DNA of 64,000 bases from Platerodrilus igneus (taxonomy: Eukaryota > Arthropoda > Insecta > Coleoptera > Lycidae): positions 7,750,001-7,814,000 of the forward strand of contig JARFIW010000139.1 of NCBI GenBank assembly GCA_036346225.1, written 5' to 3'. Below, piece by piece: positions 1 through 12,284 of the stretch (positions are counted from its first letter, which is position 1; every line of letters begins with the position of its first letter). A program made the translations under genes and the position numbers. The notes under the pieces are model-generated. The model did no database searches, had not been told where the DNA came from, and was given only the letters and a program-made list of their open reading frames with translations.

Positions 1-7
1 TAAAGAC

Positions 8-625
8 TGTTATACTCAACACTGTTCTAGTCTAAGGTATACTGTTAAAGTCCCGCGCATAATTGATAAGAGCCACTACGACAGTTGGCAACACAAAATA
101 AACACGTGCATAATATTGCGCAACAATGTATTACGTCATTATTGCGTCTCAAATTTGTATCACATACAAAGAAAAAGATAAATGTACTCACATAAAATGT
201 GGAGCTCTTCACAACATGGCAGCTATAGCATCTTGGCGTTAGTTAGGCGTGGCTCGGCCTTCGCCCCCGTTGAAGTCAGATTTTCTGTCTTCCCTCTTCT
301 TGATCGTAGGTAGGACGGAGCAATAAAGGTAGGAAACGATACAGGGCAGAGATACGACAATAGCACCTACATTACCTGAAAGAGAAGACAAGAAAGGCAC
401 AGATAACCTCACTATTCGACGTTCCGTTGACTGGTCCCTGACGTGACGGAAAATGCGCACCCCTTCCACACTCCGCGTTTGCGCATTCTCTGGCGTCGAC
501 GCAACTGTCTAAAGTGACGGAAATGCAGGCACAAGTCTATTTTTTGAAATATTGGCGCGATTTCAGTGTCATATTTTAAAACTAAAACCAGAAATGTTTA
601 CATAGCCGATATTTGGCTTGTAACA
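8..625. repeat. LTR-like direct repeat, copy A
   Basis: About 615 bp, repeated in the same orientation at 6544-6954. Both copies begin TGTTATACTC and end ...AACA, so they have the TG...CA ends of an LTR. Copy A holds about 205 bp (roughly 225-430, with an AATAAA near 321) that copy B lacks. The four bases before this copy and the four after copy B are both AGAC, as expected of a target-site duplication around one LTR element. I found no primer-binding site just after 625 and no polypurine tract before 6544. Two independent insertions of a dispersed repeat remain possible. Confidence 0.6.
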
Positions 626-1337
626 ATCGCGACTAAGCCATAAAAGAAAAAAAAATCTTAAAAAAAGAAAAATGACTGTTAGCACGGTGAAAGCTTAAAA
701 TCTATATCCTAACTAACCTACATATACCCTAACTTAAATTCTAGAAAATGTTTATTTTAGGCGCCACCTGGTTTTTCCAACCGATAACACGTCTTCCGAA
801 TTACCAGAAAACGGAATGTTATAGCCCTACTGTTTATGACTACATCTATAAGTGCACACACGAGTCTTTAATGTGGCGCAGTTATAATCGACAGCATAAA
901 TTTGTCGGAGAGCACGAAACACTAATAAAACTATAACAAATGCGACAAGTCGCCTAACCTATACACTATAACTAAAGCTAACATTACAGTTTTCTAAGTG
1001 CATACGCACATGAGCGCTGCATCTAGACTGTATCTTCTTTGGCAAGAAAATGCCCAAATTTCAAAATGTTCAAAAGAGCAAGTTACTCTACACTTTAGCA
1101 AATTTTTAAGTACTGGTACTCTGGCTTAATAAACAATACACATCAAAACATTTTCATGACATGGTTGTGAATCAACAAGTTTACCAACAGTACCATCTTA
1201 CTAATTTCTTATATTACTAACCTAACAAATTACATTCCTATCATTAGATTAGCATCTTCACTCAATATTCAAAAAATAATTCCTACGTCTGGTCGTAAAT
1301 ACCAAACGTTAGGAAGATTAAAAGGATAAGACAAAGT

Positions 1338-1469
1338 CTTAAGTTATTATCGAAGATAATAGGTAAGATAACGATATTAAGCTAAAGTTACTATCAAAGA
1401 TAATAAGTAAGATAAAGATATTAAACTCAAGTTATTATCAAAGATAGTAGGTAAGATAACGATATTAAG
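1338..1469. repeat. Tandem repeat, 3 x 44 bp
   Basis: Three adjacent 44-bp units (1338-1381, 1382-1425, 1426-1469) share the core AAGATAATAGGTAAGATAA with a few substitutions per unit. A fourth unit is not recognisable. The array is minisatellite-like and no function is evident. Confidence 0.9.
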
Positions 1470-1830
1470 ATAGAACTAGATAACAATAGATGGATCCGAA
1501 ACGTCCCAGCACGCTAAGGCACGCTACGACTACATACACTAAAGATATAGCGTAAAATTCCCCAGCTCACCAAGCCGTTTCGTCATCCATCCCAAAGATA
1601 TAAGATAGAGTGGCTCCTGGAAGCCGTTATATAGGGAAAATACTCGTACCCCTTAAAAGAGCGACCTGTGAAGCAGGCCCGTTTATAAAAAACGGTACGA
1701 GGGACCGAAAAAGGCATTTGGGTGCATTCCTGCACTCGGCGTTAATTGATATCGATAAGATATTCACCCTTATATATGTGGACACATATATATTCATGCA
1801 CTCACACTTACACACACTCATACATACATG

Positions 1831-1860
1831 CACTGTCAGCGGCTATGTGCGCTGACAGTG
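1831..1860. other. Perfect hairpin
   Basis: CACTGTCAGC at 1831-1840 is the exact reverse complement of 1851-1860. One further G-C pair gives an 11-bp stem with an 8-nt loop. A run of CA-rich repeats precedes it. It could be the end of a small inverted-repeat element; no function is assigned. Confidence 0.8.
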
Positions 1861-4800
1861 GCACCGCATGACCTCACGAAAGATTCCCAGAGACGTGGTC
1901 CGGGTGTCTGTGAAAACCCCCCGCGCAACCACATGGTGACTAACGGAAATGAAAATACAATAGAGATATAGGACAGGTAGAAAGAAGGAGGTAGGTATTT
2001 TGGAATGCATAAGAGGCACTTCCAGATAGAAGAGAATAGAGGAAGGGCTCGCATTGAGCTAAAGAGACAGAAAAGGTGGATAGAAAAGCACTATTCAACC
2101 AGCCAATATGGTCGTCAGTAGCCCGGAGAACGGAAAAAATCACTCTTATGTGGTAGACGGGTGTTCCGGGACAAGAACAGGTCTACCGAATGAAAGATAA
2201 AGCAGAAACGGAGACAGCAGGATATGAAAAAGTAGAGTTTTTAAACAAGCGTCCGAGAGAAGATAGAGAGTTGTCCCTATTAAACACAGGTCGGTCTGAA
2301 TGACCACCTGCTATATTAATCAGACAAGTTAAGATACATCATAAGTTAAAAAATTACTAGACTCTTGGTGAGAATTAGTACAATCATTTTCCTAACGAGT
2401 GCATCCACTACGATAAGAAAGTCAAACAAGAGTTGAAACAACAACTTAAAAGTATCCCTACAGATACCTTCACACAAAAAACCAACTGTTTCAAAGTAAT
2501 TTTTAAAACGGTAACGCCCTAAACACACAAAAATGTCTAACTATAAGCAGTTAAATGCAGACACACTGTCCCAATATGCTAAGAACAACCGAGAATTCGA
2601 TAAGATATCAATAAAAAGCGATAGCACCTCACCACGAAGTTCAATAAAAAAACAACAAAAAAATGTTTATATGTTATGATGACCTAGTAGAAAAAGAAAC
2701 AAGTAATGATATAGGATAAAGTGGGCGACTGTAATAATTCAGAAGAAAACACATGGAATAGAAACTCCTAGTTTTTTGCAACTGTGAATATAGACTATTT
2801 CTTATAATGGCATTAGCCGCGGCTCCTATGTGAGCCCAAAGAAAAAAGCATAAACTCAAACATCAGCTAAAACCAATCATAAAAATTCAATGAGTTATTA
2901 CAACCAAAGTTACGACAATCACCACAAAATTAAACGGTGTAAGATAAATACTGGAAACAAAATAATATGGTGTAGAAAAGGTGCGAGGATTAATTAAATG
3001 AAGTGACAGAGTTAAACTGGGGAATCTAGATAATAAACGGATGTGTGACTAATAATAAATTCAAGGAAAAGTCAACAAGTAGCAAAAAATAGCTAGTTTA
3101 AGGTAAATAAGTTAAACGTATAAAAGGTAAATGCTGTATAAGGAAAGGAGTGTCTAAATATAGTTAACTAACTCATAGTGGGGACAGAAACATTAGGTAA
3201 ATCGTTAAGGAAATGAAACGTGAAAAATTTTAGATGTACGCAAAGGTTAAACGATTTTAAAGATAATTTTATACCACATAGTGTGGTTTGAATCGATATG
3301 TGAAGAGATATCAGTAATTAAAACTCGATTTACTGATAGAATTGTTGAAGAACAGAAAGATATCTAATAACGCATATACTTACTAGGATGACGAGCCCTC
3401 CTGTAACGTATTTTTTTTCTTGTTGCACCAAGCCTAATAAATTAATAATAAAACAGATAAATTTTAAAGCATTTAATTCGTAAATATTCAGCCAATAAAA
3501 ATTAAAGTATAATGTTCATAATAACACATAGATTCTAGAAGATATATATTCTCAGGCTTGTTACCAAGCGTTGTCCAGTTAATTATCAGCACTTTTGTTC
3601 CCAACGTCGAAGAGTGAAGTCGCTTTTTGTAGACTAGAGATAAAAGTCAAGATGGCCCGACTAAAACACGAGGCGTCTAATAGAGTCAAGAAGAAGAACT
3701 TGAGTTGAGAACATGGAACGATAATATACATCATTTAAGACAGTTGGTATAGATTAATACAATAAATTAAACTAATATATTTCACTTTAGTGCAATATCT
3801 AATGGACATATCTACAACAACAATTTTCAATGTTAAATTATAATAAATTTTCGTCGCAATAATTTAAAGCAGGCAGTTATGGTTTCGTTCTATCTATTTA
3901 ATACGCCGTATAGAAATGGTTTATTATACAAAGAATCTTGGTACTTCAAACTTACAGATGATTAATACGCTGGAAAAATACAACAGCTGACGTCAGGATT
4001 TTGCACCTGCAATTTATTTGGATACACGTGAGTGTTTGAAACTTTCCGTAACTTTGAAAGTATAGTAAATTATTATGAGATTTGCTACGTTGAATATTAG
4101 AGTAACACAAATAAAAAGTAGTTTTTTAAAGTCAATAACACACCGAATAAATATCTAATTTGTCTGTTGCTTGTACACGCACTCAATGTGTTTTAAGATA
4201 TTTAAAATGACAACTTATGTGAGATAAAAAAATAGTATAGATTCTGTTTCCTAATCTAGACGCCAGATGCAGTCTTGATTTAATTTTCACATTTTGCTTA
4301 AAAACAGTTAGGTCATGTAAAAGCTTTTTATTAGTGCTGAAATTCGTGTATATTTTTTTGTGTAGACTACAGTTAAATTTGAGTAGTTGCATTTTATGAT
4401 CGCTATTTTTCTGATGATCAATCTTTGTTGTAAATGGTCAAGGAAGCGCTTCAATGATTATAGTAAAAATAAATTCATGTGCTATGAACTAATAAATTAT
4501 TACATGTTTGCTTAAACTAAATTTTATAGAAATGATTAATTTATACATATTTATTTTGAAGGTTAAACTTCATTAAAATTCTTTTTATAATAAATTTTTA
4601 TGACAAGATAGTAAATATATATATAGCAGTCACATGTATTTAATCAGATTTCTACATATAAATAGAATTCATTTTGTTTCCTTTGAAAGAAGTTTTATTA
4701 TTCTACATTTAAATTAGGAAAGAGAAAACTAGAGCAAATCCCCCTTAAGTAAAAAGACAGAGTAATGAAAATGAATCCCTTTAGTATTTCACAGATGTTT

Positions 4801-6543
4801 AAATTCATTTATTCTATTTTTGGCATATGCTTTTGAAGACACAAATAGTGTCCATGTGGTGTTTTTGTTTGTTCACAGGTAAAGCTGAGACAACTGTTTC
4901 ACATCTGGTGGTTGAGGTTTTGGTAAGTGTGTGATAAAGAGTGAAATTCAAATTTTATGGCTATGATAGTGGTGTTAAGATAAGGTTTCCGCATTTCCCT
5001 TATACAAACACAGTTAAATTTTGTTGGCACTTGTATTAAAAAATACGGTGGCGCCTATTAAAAATATTTTTGGTCGATTATCCACCCATGACCCATGCTC
5101 ATGATCTACCCAGAGCTAACACTCTACTAGCCGTTTAACCCCTAAGAGTTTTCTTTGTCTAAAGCCGTTTTCCATCTGACATTACCCTGGGCTTGGAGTA
5201 TAAAGAAGAAAATCTCGACCTAGTGATATCAGATTAAAAATAGAGAGTTTTAGTATATAGCTGATAGTCACGAGGATAAAGGGTAATAAACTTACAAAAA
5301 GTTTTTAATTACCCCGTTTTTTATTACAATTACACTCCTTTGAGCTTCACCTAGACTAATAAAGAAAAACTCCAACATCATTCTTAAAAAAATGATTCAC
5401 AAATTGCTAGAACGACAAACTTACCCCGAGTCTCGTCTAGACTTATGAAATGCTGAGCGACCAACTCGGACGGAAAATCTCGCCTAGACCAAATAGATCT
5501 TAAAATGCTGCGTTGGAATATCGATATATCTAAAAAATATGCTATCAAAACAAAATCATACTCGCTACACAAAAGCAATATTCGACGATACAGTATTCTA
5601 AATTATTAAAATATTCTTTTGATATCGCGGGATTTATCAGCAACTATCGTAAATTAGCTTAAATACAAAACGTTATCAACAACTTCATTATTGTAGTGTT
5701 TAAAGAAGCAGATATAACGAAATCAAGTTTATTATAGCGTTTTAGAAGGTAAAACATATACTAAGAACTCAGTTAATTGCGTTAGTTGTATTTTAAAGCA
5801 AAATTTTCAATTAAAATGGATTCGTAAGTTATAGTTGATTATTTAAATTACTAAGAGAACATTTTAAAATAATAATAAGGTAAGATAGTATATAAGTTAT
5901 CTAAACGACGACTTTTAAAAAGTTAACCCAAAAAAGAGGTTAAAATAAAGTAAGAAAAGTTTCAGGGTTAAGTAATTATACTTGGTGTCATTTTAAAAGA
6001 TTTTTTTCCTTTTTTTTTAATCATAATGAATGGAAAATGAAGATATTTATTATAATGAAAATACTCACAGAAAAACTTATTTAATCCAAAAAGCACATGC
6101 TTCCACCTAGAACTGAGGTTAAGTGAATCTGTCAAACACATTTGAAAGGTATACACTTTAATTTTATTCTAAATTAGATGAAATAATTATTTAAAAGAAT
6201 TTAAAATATAACCACACTAGTTATAAAAGAAAAGTGTGAATTAATTAAATTTAGGAATAACATGTATGAAGTCAACAAATACACTAGTCAACATGGCTGT
6301 CTATATCAGATTGACACATCAGCTGTATTTCATGTCAATTCAACTTAAGATAGATGTCACCAACTTGCAATGTTGCCAAATTATACTTTTTCTATTTGAA
6401 AGTTATTAAAAAAATTAAATAATTATTTTCTTTATTATTATTTGAGCGAATAAGAGTCAATTACTACAAATATATTCAAACTAATACCTTATAAGATACA
6501 CAAGAAGTGAAAACAAATTTCAACACACGCGTTAGGTGCGCCA

Positions 6544-6954
6544 CTGTTATACTCCACACTGTTCTAGTCTAAGGTATACTGTTAAAGTCCCGCACGTAAT
6601 TGATAAGAGCCACTACGACAGTTGGCAACACAAAATAAACACGTGCATAATATTGCGCAACAAGGTATTACGTCATTATTGCGTCTCAAATTTGTATCAC
6701 ATACAAAGAAAAAGATAAATGTACTCACGTAAAATGTGGAGCTCTTCATAACATGGCAGCTAGTCCCTGACGTGACGGAAAATGCGCACTCCTTCCACTC
6801 TCCGCGTCTGCGCATTCTCTGGCGTCGACGCAACTGTCTAAAGTGACGGAAATGCACGCACAAGTCTATTTTTTGAAATATTGGCGCGATTTCAGTCTCA
6901 TATTTTAAAACTAAAACCAGAAATGTTTACATAGCCGATTTTTGGCATTTAACA
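6544..6954. repeat. LTR-like direct repeat, copy B
   Basis: Second copy of the repeat at 8-625, same orientation, with few substitutions but about 205 bp missing near 6764. It ends ...AACA at 6954 and is followed directly by AGAC, which matches the bases before copy A. A LINE fragment begins at once on its right side. Confidence 0.6.
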
Positions 6955-7072
6955 AGACATCTCCTCCGCAGACCTCATTATACTCATTTACTCGCAAAAC
7001 TCCTTAGAACTCTTAATCCCAGAAACAGTTTATACCTCAAACATATCCGTAGCCATCCGCCGACCATAAACC

Positions 7073-7432
7073 GCCGAATTTGAAAACGTAATCCTCAACG
7101 TCTCTCCTAAAATCCGAACAACCCTGACCTCTAATCCTCACGTCTTCATTGGTTTTAAGTCATGTATTCGTGATCTGGTATCTGTAACCCGCTGCTACAA
7201 TTGCCAACGCTTTGGTCTTTCGATCAAAGCGCGAAAATCCCCTTCCTCGTGCGGTCGCTGCTGCGGCCCGCACATTACAAGATCCTGTCTTAACCCAGCA
7301 CTCACAATCCCCAAATGTCGTAACTGCACACGTATCAACAAGCCATATGACCATGATGTTACCAGCCCGGACTGTCCGATTTATAAACAAGCCCTACACC
7401 TAAAAAAACTCCAAACCGATTATGGCTACTAG
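7073..7432 (+). pseudogene. LINE ORF1 (gag-like), zinc-knuckle C-terminus
   Basis: A 119-codon fragment of the RNA-binding ORF1 protein of an I/Jockey/R1-type LINE. It shows cysteine clusters typical of these gags: CYNCQRFG, then CGRCCGPHITRSC, then KCRNC followed by a spaced ...SPDCPIY. In active relatives these CCHC knuckles bind the element RNA. Upstream, stops interrupt the frame near 7067, so the N-terminal part is lost or shifted. The stop codon (7430-7432) lies inside the start of ORF2: both share the 11-base string ATGGCTACTAG, the overlap expected for termination-reinitiation. Confidence 0.75.
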
Positions 7433-7667
7433 ACGCCACACACGATACCTTCCACAAGACTTGCACATTCCTAAATCCTCGATCCGCTGCATACAATTGA
7501 ACCTGCAATACTCCCGCTCCGCTACATTGGAACTTATAAACCTTCTACAAACACACAAATTCCAAGTTGCTTTCCTTCAAGAACCATACCTTCACAATCA
7601 CAAAATTTCAAATATTCCAAATCACTATCGAACATTCATACATCCAACCCCAATAAATCCTAATTAA
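7422..7667 (+). pseudogene. LINE ORF2 start: endonuclease N-terminus
   Basis: 81 codons from the ATG overlapping the ORF1 stop. The protein contains IRCIQLNLQYSRSATLELI and then FLQEPYL, the first conserved blocks of the exonuclease-endonuclease-phosphatase fold that nicks target DNA in LINEs (the N and E positions are present). It stops after the first quarter of the domain, and the DNA then continues with the end of the RT domain. A large internal deletion has therefore fused the two regions. Confidence 0.7.
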
Positions 7668-8663
7668 CATCCCGCATTGAATCCTGTTCCGTCTTAAATA
7701 AGCAACTACTATCCCCATCCATATTAAAACTTTGCCTGCTGAAAGGCTTCCTAAACCCACAAGGTCCTCCCAAGATCAAGATCCTAAACACCCCGCTTAG
7801 ATTCTCCCCTTACGTACGCTACTTAGGACTGTATATAGACATCCGACTAGACACACACGCACGCAACCAAACTAAGAACAAAGACACAGACCATATTGAA
7901 GAACCTTCACCAATCACTCCCAACTTCAATACATTTATCGACACACTCGACGCCTGATTCTTTCCCAAATTATAATTCCTATCATACAGTACGCATCCGA
8001 CACCTAGTTGACATTAACCCCACCTTCTTCTAGAACGAAACTAAATACAATAGTCCGACCTTTCCTGCTATATACATGCCGCGCATACAGAACCACATCC
8101 ACGCTAGCCCTATATACCATTCTTCAAATCCCTTTCCTAGAATTACAACTCAACGCAGCCCTACAAATCCTAAACTGAAACGAAACCTTAGACCATCCTA
8201 ACTCCTGACAACTACAGAACACTACCTAAGTCCAACATTAAAACCCGCATTTGTTCCTCGTTAAACCATTCCTGGCAACAACTTTGGTCCATACCCCCAT
8301 CCTACACATACACATTACGACTTGTTCCCCGAACTACTAGAAATCCCACAACACGTATCCCACTCCAGCCCTCAAATGATACAATTCCTAACCTCTCACG
8401 GCAAATTTCGATCCAAACTTCACTACTTCAACATCACCCCATCCCCACATTGTCCTTGCGACAACTCCTCACCTGAGACTCCTAGCTACCTCATCTACAC
8501 ATGTTCACCTTTATCCACCTCCTGCTCAAACTTCAAATCCGCACTAAACCTATATCCCTTCACTCCACTAGCCAGCATAACACACCTCATCACGCACAAT
8601 CCCGAGCTACTAAACAAATTCCTCACCAACATCCTAAACACAAAACCCCCAATAAACAATTAA
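7668..8663 (+). pseudogene. LINE ORF2 remnant: RT C-terminus and zinc-binding tail
   Basis: The first part (about 7670-7950) reads as the end of a LINE reverse transcriptase, with FSPYVRYLGLYIDIRLDTH matching the usual 'YLG..lD..L' block. After several stops, 8322-8663 encodes an open stretch with FLTSHGKFRSKLHYFN and CPCDNSSPETPSYLIYTC. This matches the C-terminal motif of I/Jockey/R1 ORF2 (TGHG...L...F, then C.C, then a position normally His, then C). The His position is Tyr here. The RT catalytic YADD region is absent. The frame is broken in several places, so this is a dead copy. Confidence 0.7.
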
Positions 8664-8840
8664 ACACTCTAATACATAACCGACCCCACATCCCACACTC
8701 CACACATTGCACAACACCATTGCTTACTCCCCTACATCAAGTATCCAGGCACTGCGACGAAAGGGGGAGTTGCCTCATCGAAAACCAATTAAAACAGCAG
8801 ACCTCCGCACACCATAATCAACCAGCATCTTAAAAGAAGA

Positions 8841-11429
8841 ACTCTCATTTTGAAAATATTACCGTTTATTTGCTTACATGTATTTCACTTAAATTGTATG
8901 TTTTACTAACCAGTATGGATTTCTATCCAGGAATGGTTATAAATAGATGTTTACTAATTGAAAAAAAAATTTGGAACTTTACCAAAATACGTCTACACCT
9001 TGTTTCGACCTATAGCTTTCAACGAACCATCGTCTCACCTCTAACAAAGGTTAATGTTATGGCGCAATTTGGTGGGCACAGCTGCACGTTAAGCATGGGA
9101 AACGCAATTATTGCGGTTTTCCAAACCACAAATCATAAATTAATGTCCAGAATTATGCATTTTGTGGTTTTCACGTTTATTAAACATAATAATATTGGAT
9201 AATTACCCATGCGGGGTTTAAAAATCCCCTGAACCTAACTAATACCATAAAAGATTAAACCTTTTCGAAAAGAAGCGTAACAGCCTTCAAAATTACAACA
9301 TTTCTTAAATATTTGAACAATTTGAATGAGTAACAGATTGTAAGAGTTCGTGTAAATTAATTTATTGGTTCCGCCTATTCTGGAACAAATAGCGATTTTG
9401 ACTTTTTAATAACTTGCTTCTAACGAACAGTTAAAAATCCTTCATTGGAAAAGAAACGGATTTATTAAAAGTAATCATTCAACGTTAAAGTTCTTCAGTG
9501 ATTTAATTTAATTTCTTGGAGAACATGAATAAAGTTTCGGAGGTCACTACTACATATACAGGAGACTTCATATATTCAATTTCTTTGCAGTGAAACTATT
9601 ACACATCTTTGAAAAATTGTTTTGGCGGAATCGAATATATTCTTTGAAACATCAAATGATATTCAAAATGGTTTAATATTTGCTACAGCAACGGTTGTGG
9701 CTATTGTTTTATTCAATACAATGTATATTACTAATAGCGCTCAACTATTTGCGGTATTGCGCTGCGTAGGTGATGAAAATGTTCAAGACATATCAAGTAA
9801 TACAACGGAAAACTACTATATCAGATAGTGCATGTTGTTAATGCAGTTTCCAAAGTCAGCTGAACGTTTGTAGCTCGGTTTAGGTGAGCTTGCAGTTATG
9901 GCTGGACACCTTGCAGGTCTTCAGGCAATATTTCCAAGCGCATCAATCGTACACTGTTTTACTGATCTCCTAAATCAGAATAGTTACATTAGAACGTAAA
10001 CGAAGGATTTGTACACAAGATATGAGTGATGGGCGCTTCGGCACCACATGTTGCAGATGAACTTAATTGACAGGTACATGGGTTTTGCATGTAATAATTA
10101 TTTAAATTACAGTGCTAAATCTCGAGAATATTATTTACATATTCTGGTATGTACTTGAATGATTGGATAAAATATAAATTGCCGTGATGAGCGTTAGATA
10201 AGTCGGTTCTGATTGAAGCTTTGATTACAATATGTTCTAGTTTAAAGTTTTGAAAGATGTGATATAAATTGCTGTTGATCTAAATTGCTTTATTCGATAT
10301 AATTTAATTATAATGATTTGTATATAAAAGAATAATTAGTGCTTGGGCAGTTAATTGTAGTGTTTCGATATTAAGTTAATTAAGAGGTTATCATTGCAGT
10401 TCAAGAAGCTTAATTGTACTGTTAGCGATTAGCTGTAAGTAAATTGCTGTAAGAGCTTTTAGAATTCAACTGTAGCTGCGATTTATTGAAAAGGCTTGTA
10501 TAATAAGTTTGAAAATTAATAACTGTAGTTTGTCAAAATAAAGTTTTCGTTACATTAATTTTATTTCTGTCTGTCGTCAGTTACATATCCCCCAAATTAG
10601 AATATATATGTAATTCATGAAACCATTAAGAATTAAGAATTATTAAAACTTAAGTTATATGCAACATTGTAAAATTTAAGGACATGATAAAAAGGTTAAT
10701 GAAAGTTTAACAAGCCAGACAGTGAGAACGGAAACAGACATTGTATTCCAGACGTAACGTGATACTGCAGGTGCAGGTCACAGTAGTTTATAAGACAGCA
10801 ATTATTAGAATTAAGATTGTTACATTGTATTTAATACAGAAATAAGCAGACATGACCTCTACAGTTCTCACAAGCTATGTGAGGGTCAGGGATAGCATTA
10901 ATACCCTCGAGAGCCCAAAATGGCCAGTCAGTTTAGAGCTTCTCAACTTTAACATTGTTGGTTAGTTCAGCTACTCACCATAATTTAATTTTATTTAATT
11001 AAAGCTAATTTCAACTTAGAATTATTTCGATCATACGTTACTGCACATAACGAACTTGTAAAATTAAAACTCAATTGTAATTTAGTGTAAAAATAAATTT
11101 GTTAGAAGAAGTTCTTTGGAAAAGCTTTTTAAAAAGTCGCTGCAAGAGGCCCGAAACCTAACTCTCCTACATTAAGGAACGAAAAGAATTTTGTTAGCAC
11201 CACGTTCTATGGCTACTTTTTTCACAGTCCAGTAACCGTACGCAAGTAATGAAAATTCGATAGTACAAAATAGGTTGTCAAAAGTTGCTCCAAATATGAA
11301 ATTATAACGGAGAGATTATTATTGAGATGACAGTGGCGTACGAGTATCTATTGCTTTTGATTGATTTGCTTAGAAGTATTTTAGAACGTAGTTGGGATTG
11401 TAACATCGCTCAAGAGAACAATTAGGATA
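8841..11429. other. Intergenic, no gene recognised
   Basis: 2.6 kb without recognisable coding sequence. Open frames at 8870-9202 and 9622-9828 have no motif I can name; the second starts only with TTG. It includes a hydrophobic stretch and could be a worn fragment of a membrane protein, but this is a guess. The rest is AT-rich and featureless. Confidence 0.5.
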
Positions 11430-11579
11430 CGAGGGGTGCTCGATATGTAACAAGAACTGGCAACACTAGCGTTGCTAGGTGCGATTTGACATTTCTAACC
11501 TAAAGTTTGACATTTTTGACAGTATACATACTCATAAAATTTTGCCATATGAAAACTATTTGTTTTGTTTTGATTGAAT

Positions 11580-12277
11580 TGAAAATTTCGTCTCGGGCAA
11601 AAAATCGAATTAATTCGCGAACATTTTAGTGCGATGATTTTTACGATTTCAGACGTGGATTATCTCCAGATCAGTGCCTAAATCAACTTATTTCGACTTT
11701 TGGGGAGAAGATTCAACTAAAACTACTGTATATCGTTGGTATAGTGAATTCAATCGTGATCCTAGTTCGCTAGTGGAAGAATTTAAAGAAGGTCGTCCAA
11801 AATCGGCTGTTGTGCCAGAAAATATTAATGCTGTGCGTGAATTGATAGTGCAAGATCGTCATGTGACTTATCGTGAGATTCAGGCATCCGAGGCATTAGT
11901 ATGACAAGTATACATTCCATATTACAGGAACAGTTAGCTTTGAAAAAGGAATGTGCGCGTTGGATCCTACATAATTTGACAGTCGCTCAAAAAGGCTCGT
12001 GTCGATTGGTGCAAAAAAAAATGCTCAAAAATACGATTGAAGTGCATCAAACGCAGTCTATAACATATACGCAGATGACGAATCTTGGATTTATTCGTAT
12101 GAACCCAAAAGTAAACAGCAGTCGACTTGCAAGATGAACGAAATCCAACAAAAGTTGTCCGCGCACGAAGCACTTCGAAGAACATGGTTGCCTGGTTTTT
12201 CGAAATAAATGGACATGCCGCGACCGTTGGTTTAGAGGGTCGTAGAACAGTTAATTCTGCTTGGTATATAACTGTTT
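11580..12277 (+). pseudogene. mariner transposase, N-terminal part
   Basis: Codes, with frameshifts and stops, for the paired helix-turn-helix DNA-binding region and the first half of the catalytic core of a Tc1/mariner transposase. Recognisable pieces are DFRRGLSPDQCLNQLISTFG, TTVYRWYSEFNRDPSSLVEE, GRPKSAV, CARWILHNLT, the first catalytic Asp in DDESWIYSYEPKSKQQ, then VACFFEINGHAATV and TVNSAWYITV. The last piece breaks off at the insertion. The open stretches at 11674-11904 and 11901-12137 are parts of this broken gene. Confidence 0.85.
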
Positions 12278-12284
12278 AGCACTC

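Larger units (their letters stand above)
626..6543. other. AT-rich stretch without recognisable genes
   Basis: About 5.9 kb between the two direct repeats. Open frames are short (up to about 80 codons), lack known motifs and look like chance. If the flanking repeats are LTRs, this would be the interior of a non-coding (LARD-like) element. A 44-bp tandem repeat and a strong hairpin lie inside it and are listed separately. Confidence 0.6.
6955..8840 (+). mobile_element. I/Jockey/R1-type LINE, internally deleted
   Basis: A non-LTR retrotransposon in the order gag-like ORF1, start of the ORF2 endonuclease, end of the reverse transcriptase, then the C-terminal zinc-binding domain. Most of the endonuclease and the RT palm are missing, so it cannot move by itself. 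The 5' side is cut off at the direct repeat ending at 6954. The 3' UTR runs to about 8840 without a clear poly(A) tail. The C-rich sense strand contrasts with the AT-rich surroundings. Confidence 0.75.

Noticed and set aside
9622..9828. Possible odorant-receptor fragment
   Set aside because: A hydrophobic segment and one weak resemblance only; no ATG, no further exons.
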